Below, one piece after another: positions 27,184-37,083 of a DNA stretch of 64,000 nucleotides; position 1 is the stretch's first letter; each line of letters begins with the position of its first letter. The position numbers and the translations under genes are program-made. Source of the DNA: Bradyrhizobium viridifuturi (GTDB lineage: Bacteria > Pseudomonadota > Alphaproteobacteria > Rhizobiales > Xanthobacteraceae); assembly GCF_001238275.1 (NCBI RefSeq), contig NZ_LGTB01000011.1, positions 1 to 64,000 of the forward strand. The letters are read 5' to 3'. The notes below the pieces were generated by a model that made no database searches, had not been told where the DNA came from, and saw only the letters and a program-made list of their open reading frames with translations.

Positions 27184-28377
27184 ATGACCATGGCTGCGGC
27201 AATTGAAGGCCAGACGGCGGGCACGCGAACATGGCCGAACGCAATCCGCGTCGCCGGCGTCGACATCTTTCACGATCTCACTGCAGCCGAAGCGACCTGG
27301 CGCAGTCTCGAGACATCGCAACACAGCTACACGCCCTATCAGCGCTTCGACTTTCTTGCCTCATGGCAACGCCAGGTCGGCGAGCGCGAAGGCCTGCGGC
27401 CCTTCATCGTCGTGGCCCATGACAGCGAACGCCGTCCGCTGCTGCTGTTGCCGCTCGCGGTCGAGCAGCGCCTGGGCGCCAATTGTGCAAGCTTCATGGG
27501 CGGCAAGCATGCCACCTTCAACATGGCGCTGTACGACCGCGACTTCGCCGCCAACGCGACCGAAGCCGACATCACGGCCCTGATCGGATCGATCGCCGAG
27601 CGGTCCCGCGTCGACGCGCTCATGCTGTGCCAGCAGCCGCTGCGCTGGCAGGACCAGCCCAATCCGATGGTGTTGCTGCAGCATCAGGCTTCGGTGAACG
27701 ACTGCCCGCTGCTGGTCATCGAGCCCGGCGTGGCACCCGCCGCGCTGATCAGCAATTCATTCCGCCGCCGCCTCAAGGGCAAGGAGCGCAAGCTGCAGGC
27801 GCTGCCGGGCTATCGCTACCATGTCGCTGACAACAGCGCCGACGTCTGCCGCCTGCTCGACTGGTTCTTCCGCGTCAAGCCGCAGCGCATGGCCGAGCAG
27901 AAGCTGCCCGACGTGTTCGCCGAGCCGGGCATCGAGCAGTTCATCCGCGCCGCCTGCCTCGCGCCGCGCGCCGACGGCAAGGGTTATGCGATCGACATCC
28001 ACGCGCTGGAGTGCGACGAGGAAGTGATCGCGATCTTCGCCGGCGTCTCCGACGGTCATCGCTTCTCGATGATGTTCAACACCTACACGATGTCGGCCAA
28101 TTCGAAGTTCAGCCCCGGCCTGATCCTGATGCGCGATATCATCGATCGCCATGCCGGCCTGAACTATCGCGCCTTCGATCTCGGCATCGGCTCGGACGAG
28201 TACAAGCGGCTGTTCTGCAAGGACGACGAAGCGATCGTCGACAGCTTCGTTCCGCTCAGCCTGCGCGGCAAGCCGGCGGCCACCGCGCTTTCGGCGATTA
28301 GCCGCGCTAAGCGCGCCGTGAAGCAAAATCCGGCGCTGTTCGAGATCGCGCAGAACCTGCGCAGCATGTTCCGCTGA
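27184..28377 (+). CDS. CelD/BcsL family acetyltransferase (GNAT fold)
   Basis: About 397 residues matching GNAT proteins annotated as involved in cellulose or polysaccharide biosynthesis. The N-half has PYQRFDFLASWQRQVGE and FMGGKHATFNMALYDRDF; the C-half contains FRRRLKGKERKLQALPGYRYH and the GNAT-like core (AIFAGVSDGHRFSMMFNTY, YRAFDLGIGSDEYKRLF). It probably acylates an envelope saccharide. The ATG at 27184 was preferred over a TTG at 27172; the ribosome site is weak in both cases. It is divergent from the degenerate deacetylase gene. Confidence 0.78.
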   Translation: MTMAAAIEGQTAGTRTWPNAIRVAGVDIFHDLTAAEATWRSLETSQHSYTPYQRFDFLASWQRQVGEREGLRPFIVVAHDSERRPLLLLPLAVEQRLGANCASFMGGKHATFNMALYDRDFAANATEADITALIGSIAERSRVDALMLCQQPLRWQDQPNPMVLLQHQASVNDCPLLVIEPGVAPAALISNSFRRRLKGKERKLQALPGYRYHVADNSADVCRLLDWFFRVKPQRMAEQKLPDVFAEPGIEQFIRAACLAPRADGKGYAIDIHALECDEEVIAIFAGVSDGHRFSMMFNTYTMSANSKFSPGLILMRDIIDRHAGLNYRAFDLGIGSDEYKRLFCKDDEAIVDSFVPLSLRGKPAATALSAISRAKRAVKQNPALFEIAQNLRSMFR

Positions 28378-28395
28378 ACACGACTTCGGGCGACG

Positions 28396-29334
28396 CTACG
28401 CGGACGAGCCATCCGGCGCCGCACGGCCGCTCGCGACGCCAAGCCGCATCATCGCGTCGAACACCAGCATCGCGGCCGGCGACAACGCCCGCTTGCGCAG
28501 CTTGATCAGCCCGTAGCTCTCGAGCATCAGCTGGTCGCGGATGCGAAGCATCTTGAAGCGCTGCGGATCGAGCAGATCGAAGATCAGGAGCGGCACCGGA
28601 ACGATCGCATCGATGCCCGCCGCAATTCCGATCGACGCGAAGAACGACTCGGTGTTGATGATGCGCTGGGGCGGCGCGATGCCCCGGCTGTAGAACAGCC
28701 GCTCCAATCCCTGGCGCATGAAGGATTCCCGCGGCTGGATGATCCATTGCAGGTCGACCGTGTCTTCGAGATTGACACTGTCGAGAGCGGCCAGCGGATG
28801 CTCGGCGCGAACTAGCAAGCCGGCCTGCTCGGCGCCGATCTCGTGATAGTCGAACTGTCCGGGATCGACGCCGGCCGGAATTCGCGCAACGACGAAATCG
28901 AGCTCGAGCGCCAGAAGACGCGCAACGAGCGGCGGACTGGTGCTGACGTCGAGCGAAATATTCACCCGGTGCAGTTTCTCGCCAAGGTACTGCATGACGT
29001 CGACGACAAGGTCGATGCTGGGCTTGGCGACCGTTCCGACCGAGACGGTGCCGAGTTCGCCGGACCGGTAACCGGCGAATTCATTGGTGACCCGGTCGAG
29101 GTCGGCCAGCACGCTCCTGCCGCCCCGGATCAGGATCGAGCCATAGGCCGTCGGCTCGACGCCGCGCGCGGTGCGTTCGAACAGCGGAACCCGCGCCACC
29201 GCCTCGATCTCGGCCAGCATCTTGGATGCCGCCGACTGGGTGATGTTGAGGCGCTCGGCAGCCAGCTGAAGCTTGCGCTCGCTGTCGAGCGCGACCAGCA
29301 GGCGCAACTGGCGCAATTTCAGATTATTGATCAC
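28396..29334 (-). CDS. LysR family transcriptional regulator
   Basis: A 312-residue LTTR. The N-terminal winged helix (LRQLRLLVALDSERKLQLAAERLNITQSAASKMLAEIE) is followed by the periplasmic-binding-protein-like effector domain (GTVSVGTVAKPSIDLVVDV, then WIIQPRESFMRQGLERLF). It starts at a GTG (29334). The MFS transporter gene lies divergently about 340 bases away, which suggests that transporter as a target. The effector is unknown. The family GbpR/PcaQ-like group with RQLRLL starts often senses aromatic or sugar compounds. Confidence 0.9.
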   Translation of the reverse strand: MINNLKLRQLRLLVALDSERKLQLAAERLNITQSAASKMLAEIEAVARVPLFERTARGVEPTAYGSILIRGGRSVLADLDRVTNEFAGYRSGELGTVSVGTVAKPSIDLVVDVMQYLGEKLHRVNISLDVSTSPPLVARLLALELDFVVARIPAGVDPGQFDYHEIGAEQAGLLVRAEHPLAALDSVNLEDTVDLQWIIQPRESFMRQGLERLFYSRGIAPPQRIINTESFFASIGIAAGIDAIVPVPLLIFDLLDPQRFKMLRIRDQLMLESYGLIKLRKRALSPAAMLVFDAMMRLGVASGRAAPDGSSA

Positions 29335-29674
29335 GGCCAGTCACCATCCTGCCCGGCAAGTGCCGTCCGGTCCGATTCAATCGGAACGAACAGAGCTCCA
29401 GCTTCTTGTCTCGACGCGTCTTCACGACCCGATGTCCACTTCGCTGAAAACACTCGGGTTCCCGCGATTATACCGCGGTGCATCATGACAGTTTCGCCGT
29501 GGCTCCATTCCCAAATGCCATTAGTCACGCGGCCGTTCATTACACAAGAATGAATGCAAGGATTGCAAGGCAACTTGCTAGGGCAAGGCAACGGACCGCT
29601 GCGGGTGCACCAGATGCTACCCCGGGCAGCGCAGTCAGCGTACGCCGAATCGAAAACAGAAAGGGATGGGAACG
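29335..29674. promoter_or_regulatory. Shared upstream region of LysR and MFS genes
   Basis: About 340 bases without a convincing gene. At 29536-29554 an inverted repeat TTCATT-N7-AATGAA is present, a plausible regulator-binding site. LysR T-N11-A type sites could not be assigned with confidence. Confidence 0.35.
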
Positions 29675-31003
29675 ATGAGCGACGATGTCGAGAAGCGCGC
29701 GATCGGAAAGATGATGCGACGGCTGATCCCGTTCCTCATCCTGTGCTATTTCGTGGCCTATCTCGATCGCGTCAATGTCGGCTTCGCCAAGCTGCACATG
29801 AATACCGCGCTTGGCCTCAGCGAAGCCGCCTACGGGCTCGGCGCCGGTCTGTTCTTCGTCGGCTACTTCTTCTTCGAGGTCCCCTCCAACATCCTGCTCG
29901 AACGATTCGGCGCGCGGCGCTGGATCGCCCGCATCATGATCAGCTGGGGCATCGTCTCGGCGGCATTCGCGTTCATCCCGCAGATGTCAGCGGCGAGCGG
30001 CCTCTCGAACGAGTGGATCTTCTATTTCCTGCGCCTCTTGCTCGGCGCCTGCGAGGCCGGTTTCTTCCCCGGCATCATTTTCTACCTGACACTCTGGTTC
30101 CCGACGATCTATCGGGCCCGCGTCATCAGCCTGTTCATGCTGGCGATCCCGATCTCCAGCATCATCGGGGCGCCGATCTCCGGCCTGCTGCTCAACCTGT
30201 CGGGCGCCGGCCTGACCGGGTGGCAGTGGCTGTTCATCTGCGAAGCGCTGCCGTCGGTCCTGGTCGGCTTCGCGGTGCTGGCGATGCTGCCCGACTTCCC
30301 GCGCCAGGCAAACTGGCTGCAGCCCGACGAGATCAAGTGGGTGCAGAACACCCTCGAGATTGAGCGGCAGAAGAAGGAAGCCGTGGAGCACATTTCGGTG
30401 ATGCAGTCGCTCACCGATTCGCGTGTCCTCGCCTGCGCCCTCGTCTATTTCTGCCTGAACGCCGCCAGCTACGGCGTCGCGTTCTTCCTGCCCACCATCA
30501 TCAAGGCGTTCGGCGTCACCGACACCCAGACCGGCTTCATCGCCGCGCTGCCCTTCGTGTTCGGTGCGGTCGGCATGGTGCTGCTCGGCCGGCATTCCGA
30601 CAAGACCGGCGAGCGGCGCTACCATGTCGCGGGCGCGCTGGTGCTCGCCGCCGTCGGCATCGGCCTTGCCGGGCTGGTCTCCAGTCCCGTTCTGATCGTC
30701 GGCCTGCTCTGTATCGCGCAGATCGGCGTGTCGGCGGTGCCGCCGATGTTCTGGCCGATGCCGGCCAGCATCCTGAACGGCGCCTCGGCCGCAGCAGGCA
30801 TCGCCGCAATCAACTCGCTCGGCAATCTCTCAGGCTTCGCCGGCCCGTTCGCCATGGGCTATCTGAAGGACCTGACCGGCGGCTTCACGGCAGGCCTGCT
30901 GCTGCTCGCGGTCGTCGGCTTGATCGGCGCGCTGGTCACGCTCCGGCTGCGGATCGATCCGGTGCTGGAGCGAGCCGCACGCGAGCCGATGCTGGCGCAC
31001 TGA
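29675..31003 (+). CDS. MFS transporter (anion:cation symporter / tartrate-type)
   Basis: About 442 residues with twelve predicted transmembrane segments. Family cues include the N-terminal FLILCYFVAYLDRVNVGFAK, the loop GARRWIARIMISWGIVSAAF after helix 3, and RLLLGACEAGFFPGIIFYL in helix 4, all typical of the ACS subfamily that moves organic anions (tartrate, phthalate, hexuronates). The ATG at 29675 has AAGGG at a workable distance; the ATG at 29666 is too close to it. A GGTGGCGG/CCGCCACC hairpin at 31005-31025 lies at the convergent end. Confidence 0.9.
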   Translation: MSDDVEKRAIGKMMRRLIPFLILCYFVAYLDRVNVGFAKLHMNTALGLSEAAYGLGAGLFFVGYFFFEVPSNILLERFGARRWIARIMISWGIVSAAFAFIPQMSAASGLSNEWIFYFLRLLLGACEAGFFPGIIFYLTLWFPTIYRARVISLFMLAIPISSIIGAPISGLLLNLSGAGLTGWQWLFICEALPSVLVGFAVLAMLPDFPRQANWLQPDEIKWVQNTLEIERQKKEAVEHISVMQSLTDSRVLACALVYFCLNAASYGVAFFLPTIIKAFGVTDTQTGFIAALPFVFGAVGMVLLGRHSDKTGERRYHVAGALVLAAVGIGLAGLVSSPVLIVGLLCIAQIGVSAVPPMFWPMPASILNGASAAAGIAAINSLGNLSGFAGPFAMGYLKDLTGGFTAGLLLLAVVGLIGALVTLRLRIDPVLERAAREPMLAH

Positions 31004-31012
31004 GGGTGGCGG

Positions 31013-33349
31013 TCAGGCCGCCACCACCCGCGGGCCCCTCGCGACCGTTTCCGACGGCGCGCAGGGCTTGCTCAGCATCGTCACTTCGGAGAAGCCGACG
31101 GCCCTGAGCTGATCGACCATCTGATGGCGGGCATCCTGCGCCATCGCGGCGTCAGGCACGACGACGGCTTGCGCATTCGCGGTCAGCAGTTCGGCCGGCA
31201 GGTCGACGGCCGAGCCGGCGTCGAGCAGCACGTGGTCGTAGACCCGGAGCAGCGCATCGATCGCAAGCGCAAGCCGTGGCGATTGCAGGTGCGCGCGATC
31301 GAACCCCGGACGCCCGGCGCTGACGATCTGAACCCGCGACTGCCGATCCTTGGTGATGATCTGCGCGAACGTCGCCTCACCCTGCATCAGCTCGGCCAGG
31401 CCGGGCGCAGTGGAATCGACGGTCGCCGCCGTCAGCACCGGCGAGGATGCGACGAGATCGACCACGACGACCTTGGCCTGGCGTGCCATCAGGCGTGCCA
31501 GCGTCAGCGCGGTCAACGTGACGCTCTCGCCGGCGGCCGGGCCAAGCACCGTGACCTTGTGGGCGGCGGGACCGGCCGCGACGAGACGCTCGGCCAGCTC
31601 TTCGATCTCGTCGACGGTCCGGGCGGGCGCAGGCTGCGGCTCGCTGATGACGGGCTCGTAGGCCATTGCGGGCTCCGGCGCCAAGTCAGACTCAGGCGAA
31701 AGGCTGGGTGCGAGCGGCGATGCGAACTCGGGCTCAGGCGGCAGCCTCGGCGCCGGCTCGTCCGCGGCTACGGTCTCCATGACCGGTTCGCGGCGCCGGA
31801 TCACTGCGGTGGCCGGCGCGAAGGCGCGGCCCACCGCGCCTGGCGCGGAGATGCGCAGCAATTCGCCGGTGATGATGATGCCTGACGACAGCAACAGCGT
31901 CGCCAGCGTCGCGATCAGCACGATCGGCAGCTTCTTCGGATAGGCCGGCGTATTGGAGACCGTGGCGCGCGAGATGATGCGGCCGTCGGTCGGCGCCGCC
32001 TCGATGTTCTCTCGGGCGGTCGCCTCGCGATACTTGGCGAGATAGGCTTCGAGCAGATCGCGCTGCGCCTTGGCTTCACGCTCCAGCCCGCGCAGCTGCA
32101 CGTCCTGACCATTGCTCGATGCGGCCTGCTTCTTCGACTGGTCGAGGCTCGCCTGCAACGCCTGGACGCGGCCGTCGGCGACTCGCGCGTCGTTGTCGAG
32201 CGAGCGGGAGATCTTGCCGGCTTCCTCGCGTAATTGCCGGTCGAGGTCGGCAATCTGCGCCTTCAATTCCTTGATGCGCGGATGGTTGTCGAGCAGCGTC
32301 GACGACTGCTCGGCGAGCTGGGCGCGCAGCGTGCCACGCTGTTCGGCGAGCCTGCGGATCAGCTCGGAATTGAGCACTTCCGAAGCCTCGATCGGCTTGC
32401 CGCTCTGAAGCATCTCGCGGATCAGCCGCGCCTTGGTTTCGGCATCCGCCTTCAGCGCACGGGCATTGTTGAGCTGCGTGTTCAGCTCGCCCATCTGCTG
32501 GTTCGACAGCGGGATGTTGTTGGTGCCGACGAACAGGCTCGACTTGGAGCGGAATTCCTCGACCCGAGAATCCGCGTCGGCGACCTTGGTGCGCAGCTTG
32601 TCGATCTCGCCGAGCAACCACGTGCTGGCGGATTTGGCCTGGTCTTGCCGTGCGGCCTGCTGCAGCACGAGATAACCGTCCGCAATCGAGTTGGCGACAC
32701 GGGCGGCGAGATCAGGATCCTCCGACTGGAATTCGACCACGATGACGCGTGACTTGTCGACCGCATAGGCCTGGAAGCGCTCGTAGAAGGCGTCGAGCAC
32801 CCGCTCTTCCGGCGTCAGGCTGAACGGATCGCGGCCGATGCCGAACAGCGCAAGCAGCGACTTCAGCGGGGAGAAGCCGCGCAGCACCGGATCGAACTCC
32901 GGACGCTCGGCGAGCTTGTTCTTCTTGATGATGTCGCGCGCGAGATCGCGCGACATCACGAGCTGGACCTGGCTCGTCACGGCCTCGGCATCAAGCGAGG
33001 TGCGTTCGAGGTCGCGCTCGCCATTCGGGCGCAGGAAGGCATTCTCGCGATTGTCGATCAGGATTCGCGCTTCCGACTTGTAGCGCGGTGTCACGACGTT
33101 GACGGCAGCGAGCGACAGCGCAAATACCAGCACCGTCGGCACGACGATCCAGCCTCGCTTGCGCGCCAGCGCGCGTCCGAGCACATGCAGATCGAGATCG
33201 GTTGCCGGCGCCGTACGCGGCGGTTCGTCAGGAGCTGACATCGGCGAAGCCGGCTGCGCAACGACCTCGTCGGCGACGGGCGCAGACCTCGGCAGCGCCC
33301 GCTGCACGACGGCCTTTTCCTTGCCTCTACGCCAGAATGCAAAACGCAT
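31013..33349 (-). CDS. Polysaccharide copolymerase (Wzz/GNVR) with degenerate BY-kinase domain
   Basis: About 778 residues. A first transmembrane helix (IVVPTVLVFALSLAAVNVV, ~95-115) and Wzz domain are followed by a long coiled coil (~230-450), a GNVR motif region before the second helix (KLPIVLIATLATLLLSSGII), a Pro/Glu-rich linker, and a C-terminal P-loop-like domain. In that domain the Walker A lysine is missing (GPAAGESVTLTAL), the second Asp motif is VVVDLVASSP and there is no C-terminal tyrosine cluster, so autokinase activity is unlikely. It controls exopolysaccharide chain length in the inner membrane. The ATG at 33349 follows GGGAG. It is divergent from the export lipoprotein gene. 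Confidence 0.85.
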   Translation of the reverse strand: MRFAFWRRGKEKAVVQRALPRSAPVADEVVAQPASPMSAPDEPPRTAPATDLDLHVLGRALARKRGWIVVPTVLVFALSLAAVNVVTPRYKSEARILIDNRENAFLRPNGERDLERTSLDAEAVTSQVQLVMSRDLARDIIKKNKLAERPEFDPVLRGFSPLKSLLALFGIGRDPFSLTPEERVLDAFYERFQAYAVDKSRVIVVEFQSEDPDLAARVANSIADGYLVLQQAARQDQAKSASTWLLGEIDKLRTKVADADSRVEEFRSKSSLFVGTNNIPLSNQQMGELNTQLNNARALKADAETKARLIREMLQSGKPIEASEVLNSELIRRLAEQRGTLRAQLAEQSSTLLDNHPRIKELKAQIADLDRQLREEAGKISRSLDNDARVADGRVQALQASLDQSKKQAASSNGQDVQLRGLEREAKAQRDLLEAYLAKYREATARENIEAAPTDGRIISRATVSNTPAYPKKLPIVLIATLATLLLSSGIIITGELLRISAPGAVGRAFAPATAVIRRREPVMETVAADEPAPRLPPEPEFASPLAPSLSPESDLAPEPAMAYEPVISEPQPAPARTVDEIEELAERLVAAGPAAHKVTVLGPAAGESVTLTALTLARLMARQAKVVVVDLVASSPVLTAATVDSTAPGLAELMQGEATFAQIITKDRQSRVQIVSAGRPGFDRAHLQSPRLALAIDALLRVYDHVLLDAGSAVDLPAELLTANAQAVVVPDAAMAQDARHQMVDQLRAVGFSEVTMLSKPCAPSETVARGPRVVAA

Positions 33350-33524
33350 AACGAACTCCCGCGGACGCCGCGATTCCACCTCAATGCGGGCGATTACAGT
33401 CCATTAAGGTTGCTGCTGGGTTAATCGGCGCGGTTGACGGATGCGACCGTCACCCCCGTTCCGTCATGCTTTGTTAACCATGCGTGCCGTTAATCGGGGC
33501 CGGTAATTTCGTGGGATTCCTCAA

Positions 33525-34151
33525 ATGCGCGATTTGCGCGCTCCCCTTGTTTGTCTGATTGCTGCGCTCGCGCTGTCGGGCTGCATGGGACGGACCTCGC
33601 CGTTTGCCGGCGACCCGGCCCTCGATTCGATGGCGTACGGGCAACCCTCCTTCGCCGGGCCGGTTGCCTATGCCGAGCCTGCCCCGTCGCGCGAGGCCTA
33701 TAATCTCGGCCCCGGCGACAAGCTCCGCGTCGTCGTCTATGGCCAGGAAGGCTTGACCAATTCCTATGCGATCGACGCCGCCGGCGCGATCACGATGCCG
33801 CTGATCGGCTCGGTACCGGCGCGTGGCCGCACCCCTGCCAGGCTCGCCGCCGAGATCACCGCAAGGCTGCGCAACGGCTTCATCCGCGAGCCGTCGGTGG
33901 CGGTTGAGATCGAATCCTACCGGCCGTTCTTCATCCTCGGCGAAGTCCAGGCCCCGGGCCAATATCCCTATGTGCCCAACATGACGGTCGAGAGCGCGGT
34001 GGCGATCGCCGGCGGCTTCTCGCCGCGCGCGAGGCGCGACGAGGTCATCCTCACCCACACCGATGCATCGGGCGCCGGCCGCTTCACAGCTCCCCTCGGG
34101 ACGCCGATCGGCCCCGGTGACACCGTGTTCGTCGGCGAACGCTGGTTCTGA
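33525..34151 (+). CDS. Polysaccharide export lipoprotein (Wza/ExoF-like)
   Basis: A 208-residue protein with a lipoprotein signal (LIAALALSGCMG; lipobox LSGC, Cys at about residue 22). The Poly_export domain begins at YNLGPGDKLRVVVYGQEGL and an SLBB segment follows (FFILGEVQAPGQYPYVPNMTVESAVAIAGGF). It would form or feed the outer-membrane export channel for the polysaccharide assembled by this cluster. It lacks the long C-terminal part of full Wza, so it is a short version. A glycosyltransferase gene starts three bases after its stop. Confidence 0.9.
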   Translation: MRDLRAPLVCLIAALALSGCMGRTSPFAGDPALDSMAYGQPSFAGPVAYAEPAPSREAYNLGPGDKLRVVVYGQEGLTNSYAIDAAGAITMPLIGSVPARGRTPARLAAEITARLRNGFIREPSVAVEIESYRPFFILGEVQAPGQYPYVPNMTVESAVAIAGGFSPRARRDEVILTHTDASGAGRFTAPLGTPIGPGDTVFVGERWF

Positions 34152-34154
34152 TCG

Positions 34155-35294
34155 ATGGTGCAGGATCACAATCAAGACCAGCCGCTCCGCATCCTGCACG
34201 TCGTCCGTGCGCCGGTCGGCGGCATCATCCGTCACATCCTCGACGTCGCCAACGGCCAGATCGAGCGGGGCCACCATGTCGGCATCGTCGCCGACAGCCT
34301 GACCGGCGGCACGCGTGCCGACGCGGTCCTCGCCGAGATCGAGCCCCGCCTCAAGCTCGGCGTCCACCGGGTCGCGATCCGCCGCGAGCCGCGCTTCGCC
34401 GACTTCATGGTCTGGGCGCATATCGCCGGCCTGATCCGAAATCTGAAGCCGGATGTCGTGCACGGCCATGGCGCCAAGGCCGGCGCCTATGTCCGGCTAC
34501 GGCGGCGGTCGAACAAGGTGATCCGGGTCTACACGCCGCATGGCGGCTCGCTGCACTACCCGCTCGACACCTGGAAGGGCCGCTTCTACAGCCAGCTCGA
34601 GCGCACGCTGATGAACAGCACCGACCTATTCCTGTTCGAGAGCGCATTCGCGCGCGACACCTATCAGCGCACCGTCGGCAAGCCCGCAGGGCTCGTCCGC
34701 TGCGTCTTCAACGGCGTCACCTCGGAGGAATTCGAACCGGTTGCCAGGGCCGACGACGCCACCGACGTCGCCTATGTCGGCGAGTTCCGGCGCATCAAGG
34801 GCGCCGATCTGCTGATCGACGCGGTGGCAAAACTGCGCGCCGACGGCAAGCCGGTGACGCTGACGCTCGGCGGCGACGGCGAGGAGTTCGAGCGGCTCAA
34901 GGAGCAGGTGAAGCGGCTGTCGCTTGGCGATGCCGTTCGCTTCATCGGCCACGTCAAGGCGCGCTTCGGCTTCTCGAAAGGCAGCCTGCTGGTCGTTCCC
35001 TCGCGCGGCGATTCGATGCCCTATGTGGTGATCGAGGCCGGCGCTGCGGGAATTCCGATGATCGCCGCCAATGTCGGCGGCATCCCGGAGATCTTCGACA
35101 CCCACGCCGACGCCCTGTTCGCGCCCAGCAATGCCGCCGCGATGGCCGATGCCATCAAGGCCGCGCTCGATAATCCCGCCGCGACCGCTGCGCGCGCGCA
35201 AAAGCTGCGCGAACGGATTTCCGAACATTTCTCGCAGAGCGCCATGGTCGAAGGCGTGCTGGCCGGCTATCGCGACGCATTTGCCAAACGTTAA
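34155..35294 (+). CDS. Glycosyltransferase family 4
   Basis: A 379-residue GT-B glycosyltransferase. The N-domain opens with LRILHVVRAPVGGIIRHILD, and the C-domain carries YVGEFRRIKGADLLIDAVAKL and the donor-binding EAGAAGIPMIAANVGGIPEI with the E-x7-E-like pattern of GT4 enzymes. It would add a sugar to the lipid-linked exopolysaccharide repeat in the cytoplasm. It sits between the export lipoprotein and the initiating sugar-phosphate transferase, spaced by only three bases from the former, so it belongs to the same operon. Confidence 0.92.
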   Translation: MVQDHNQDQPLRILHVVRAPVGGIIRHILDVANGQIERGHHVGIVADSLTGGTRADAVLAEIEPRLKLGVHRVAIRREPRFADFMVWAHIAGLIRNLKPDVVHGHGAKAGAYVRLRRRSNKVIRVYTPHGGSLHYPLDTWKGRFYSQLERTLMNSTDLFLFESAFARDTYQRTVGKPAGLVRCVFNGVTSEEFEPVARADDATDVAYVGEFRRIKGADLLIDAVAKLRADGKPVTLTLGGDGEEFERLKEQVKRLSLGDAVRFIGHVKARFGFSKGSLLVVPSRGDSMPYVVIEAGAAGIPMIAANVGGIPEIFDTHADALFAPSNAAAMADAIKAALDNPAATAARAQKLRERISEHFSQSAMVEGVLAGYRDAFAKR

Positions 35295-35409
35295 CCACTT
35301 CTTGCACCCGTAACCGTTTCTTCCGATTTGTCCCCTTAAGTCACGTCAAGGGGAATTTCGCTGCTGCGCGCGGATGCCCATCTGCATGCGCAGGAATGGA
35401 CGTGGACTC

Positions 35410-36954
35410 GTGGAACCGTTTAACGCACGCTCGATGCTGGATGCCGCTGCGTCTGCGACGGCTGCTCAGCCGCAGGTCGAACGCCGCCGCCGCCTGTCGC
35501 CGGCCGCGCTCGCCGTCACCAATCAAAAAGTTCGCGGCGCCTACTCGCCGGTCGTGATCGCAGGCGTGGTTCGCCTCGCCGATTTCGTGCTGCTCAGCCT
35601 GGTCGGCGTCGGGCTCTATCTCGCCTATGTCAGGCCGCTTGCCGGCGGCGACATCCACTGGGGATACATCGCATCGATCCTCGGCATGTCGGCGGCAGCC
35701 GTGGTCTGCTTCCAGGCGGCCGACATCTACCAGGTGCAGATCTTCCGCGGCCAGCTCCGCCAGATGACGCGGATGATCTCGTCATGGGCTTTCGTGTTCC
35801 TGCTGTTCATCGGCGTCTCCTTCCTGGTCAAGCTCGGCGGCGAGGTGTCGCGGGTCTGGCTGTCGTCGTTCTTCTGCGTCGGCCTCGCGGTCCTGATCGC
35901 CGAACGGCTGCTGCTGCGCTCGATGGTGCGGGCCTGGGCGCATGACGGCCGGCTCGACCGCCGCACCATCATCGTCGGCGCCGATCAGAACGGCGAGCAG
36001 CTGATCGAGGCGCTCAACGCCGACGACGACACCGACATCCACTTGCTCGGCGTGTTCGACGATCGCAATGACGCACGCGCGATGGAGACCTGCGCCGGTT
36101 CCCCGAAGCTCGGCAAGGTCGACGACATCGTCGAATTCGCCCGCCGCACCCGCGTCGACCTCGTGCTGTTCGCGCTGCCGATCTCGGCCGAAACCCGCAT
36201 CCTGGAAATGCTGAAGAAGCTGTGGGTGCTGCCGGTCGACATCCGTCTGTCGGCCCATACCAACAAGCTGCGCTTCCGCCCCCGCTCCTACTCCTATGTC
36301 GGCAAGGTGCCGACGCTCGATGTGTTTGAGGCGCCGATCACCGACTGGGACCTGGTGCTGAAATGGCTGTTCGACCGCGTGGTCGGTGGCCTCGCTCTGC
36401 TTGCGGCGCTGCCGGTGCTGGGGCTGGTGGCGCTCGCGGTGAAGCTCGACAGCCCCGGCCCGGTGCTGTTCCGCCAGAAGCGCTTCGGCTTCAACAATGA
36501 GCGGATCGACGTCTACAAGTTCCGCTCGCTCTACCACCACCAGGCCGATCCGACCGCCTCCAAGGTCGTGACCAAGAACGACCCGCGCGTCACCCGCGTC
36601 GGCCGCTTCATCCGCAAGACCTCGCTCGACGAGTTGCCGCAGCTGTTCAACGTCGTGCTGAAGGGCAATCTCTCGCTGGTCGGCCCGCGTCCGCACGCCG
36701 TGCAGAGCAAGCTGGAGAACCGCCTGTTCGACGAGGCCGTCGACGGCTACTTCGCCCGCCACCGCGTCAAGCCCGGCATCACCGGCTGGGCCCAGATCAA
36801 CGGCTGGCGCGGCGAGGTCGACACCGACGAGAAGATCCAGAAGCGCGTCGAATACGACCTCTATTACATCGAGAACTGGTCGGTGCTGTTCGACCTCTAC
36901 ATCCTGCTCAAGACCCCGTTCTCGCTGATTACGAAGAACGAGAACGCGTACTGA
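35410..36954 (+). CDS. Undecaprenyl-phosphate glucose phosphotransferase (WcaJ-like)
   Basis: About 514 residues. Four N-terminal membrane helices ([19 protein letters not shown] onward) and a CoA-binding-like middle domain ([20 protein letters not shown]) precede the bacterial sugar transferase domain with its membrane-anchored helix ([19 protein letters not shown]), the [20 protein letters not shown] motif, and [28 protein letters not shown]. It starts lipid-linked repeat assembly by placing hexose-1-phosphate on undecaprenyl phosphate. I chose the GTG at 35410 (EPFNARS); an ATG at 35374 in the same frame is also possible, and neither has a strong ribosome site. Confidence 0.9.
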   Translation: MEPFNARSMLDAAASATAAQPQVERRRRLSPAALAVTNQKVRGAYSPVVIAGVVRLADFVLLSLVGVGLYLAYVRPLAGGDIHWGYIASILGMSAAAVVCFQAADIYQVQIFRGQLRQMTRMISSWAFVFLLFIGVSFLVKLGGEVSRVWLSSFFCVGLAVLIAERLLLRSMVRAWAHDGRLDRRTIIVGADQNGEQLIEALNADDDTDIHLLGVFDDRNDARAMETCAGSPKLGKVDDIVEFARRTRVDLVLFALPISAETRILEMLKKLWVLPVDIRLSAHTNKLRFRPRSYSYVGKVPTLDVFEAPITDWDLVLKWLFDRVVGGLALLAALPVLGLVALAVKLDSPGPVLFRQKRFGFNNERIDVYKFRSLYHHQADPTASKVVTKNDPRVTRVGRFIRKTSLDELPQLFNVVLKGNLSLVGPRPHAVQSKLENRLFDEAVDGYFARHRVKPGITGWAQINGWRGEVDTDEKIQKRVEYDLYYIENWSVLFDLYILLKTPFSLITKNENAY

Positions 36955-37083
36955 ATTCGATTGCCGTCACTGACGCCCTTACTAAAGCGAGCGTCATGTT
37001 GTGTCTGTTGCGTTGCGTGAGTATCCGATGGCCTATGCGGCAACAGCCGGGACGTCCCAATCGCTGACATCGCGCCGCCGGGC

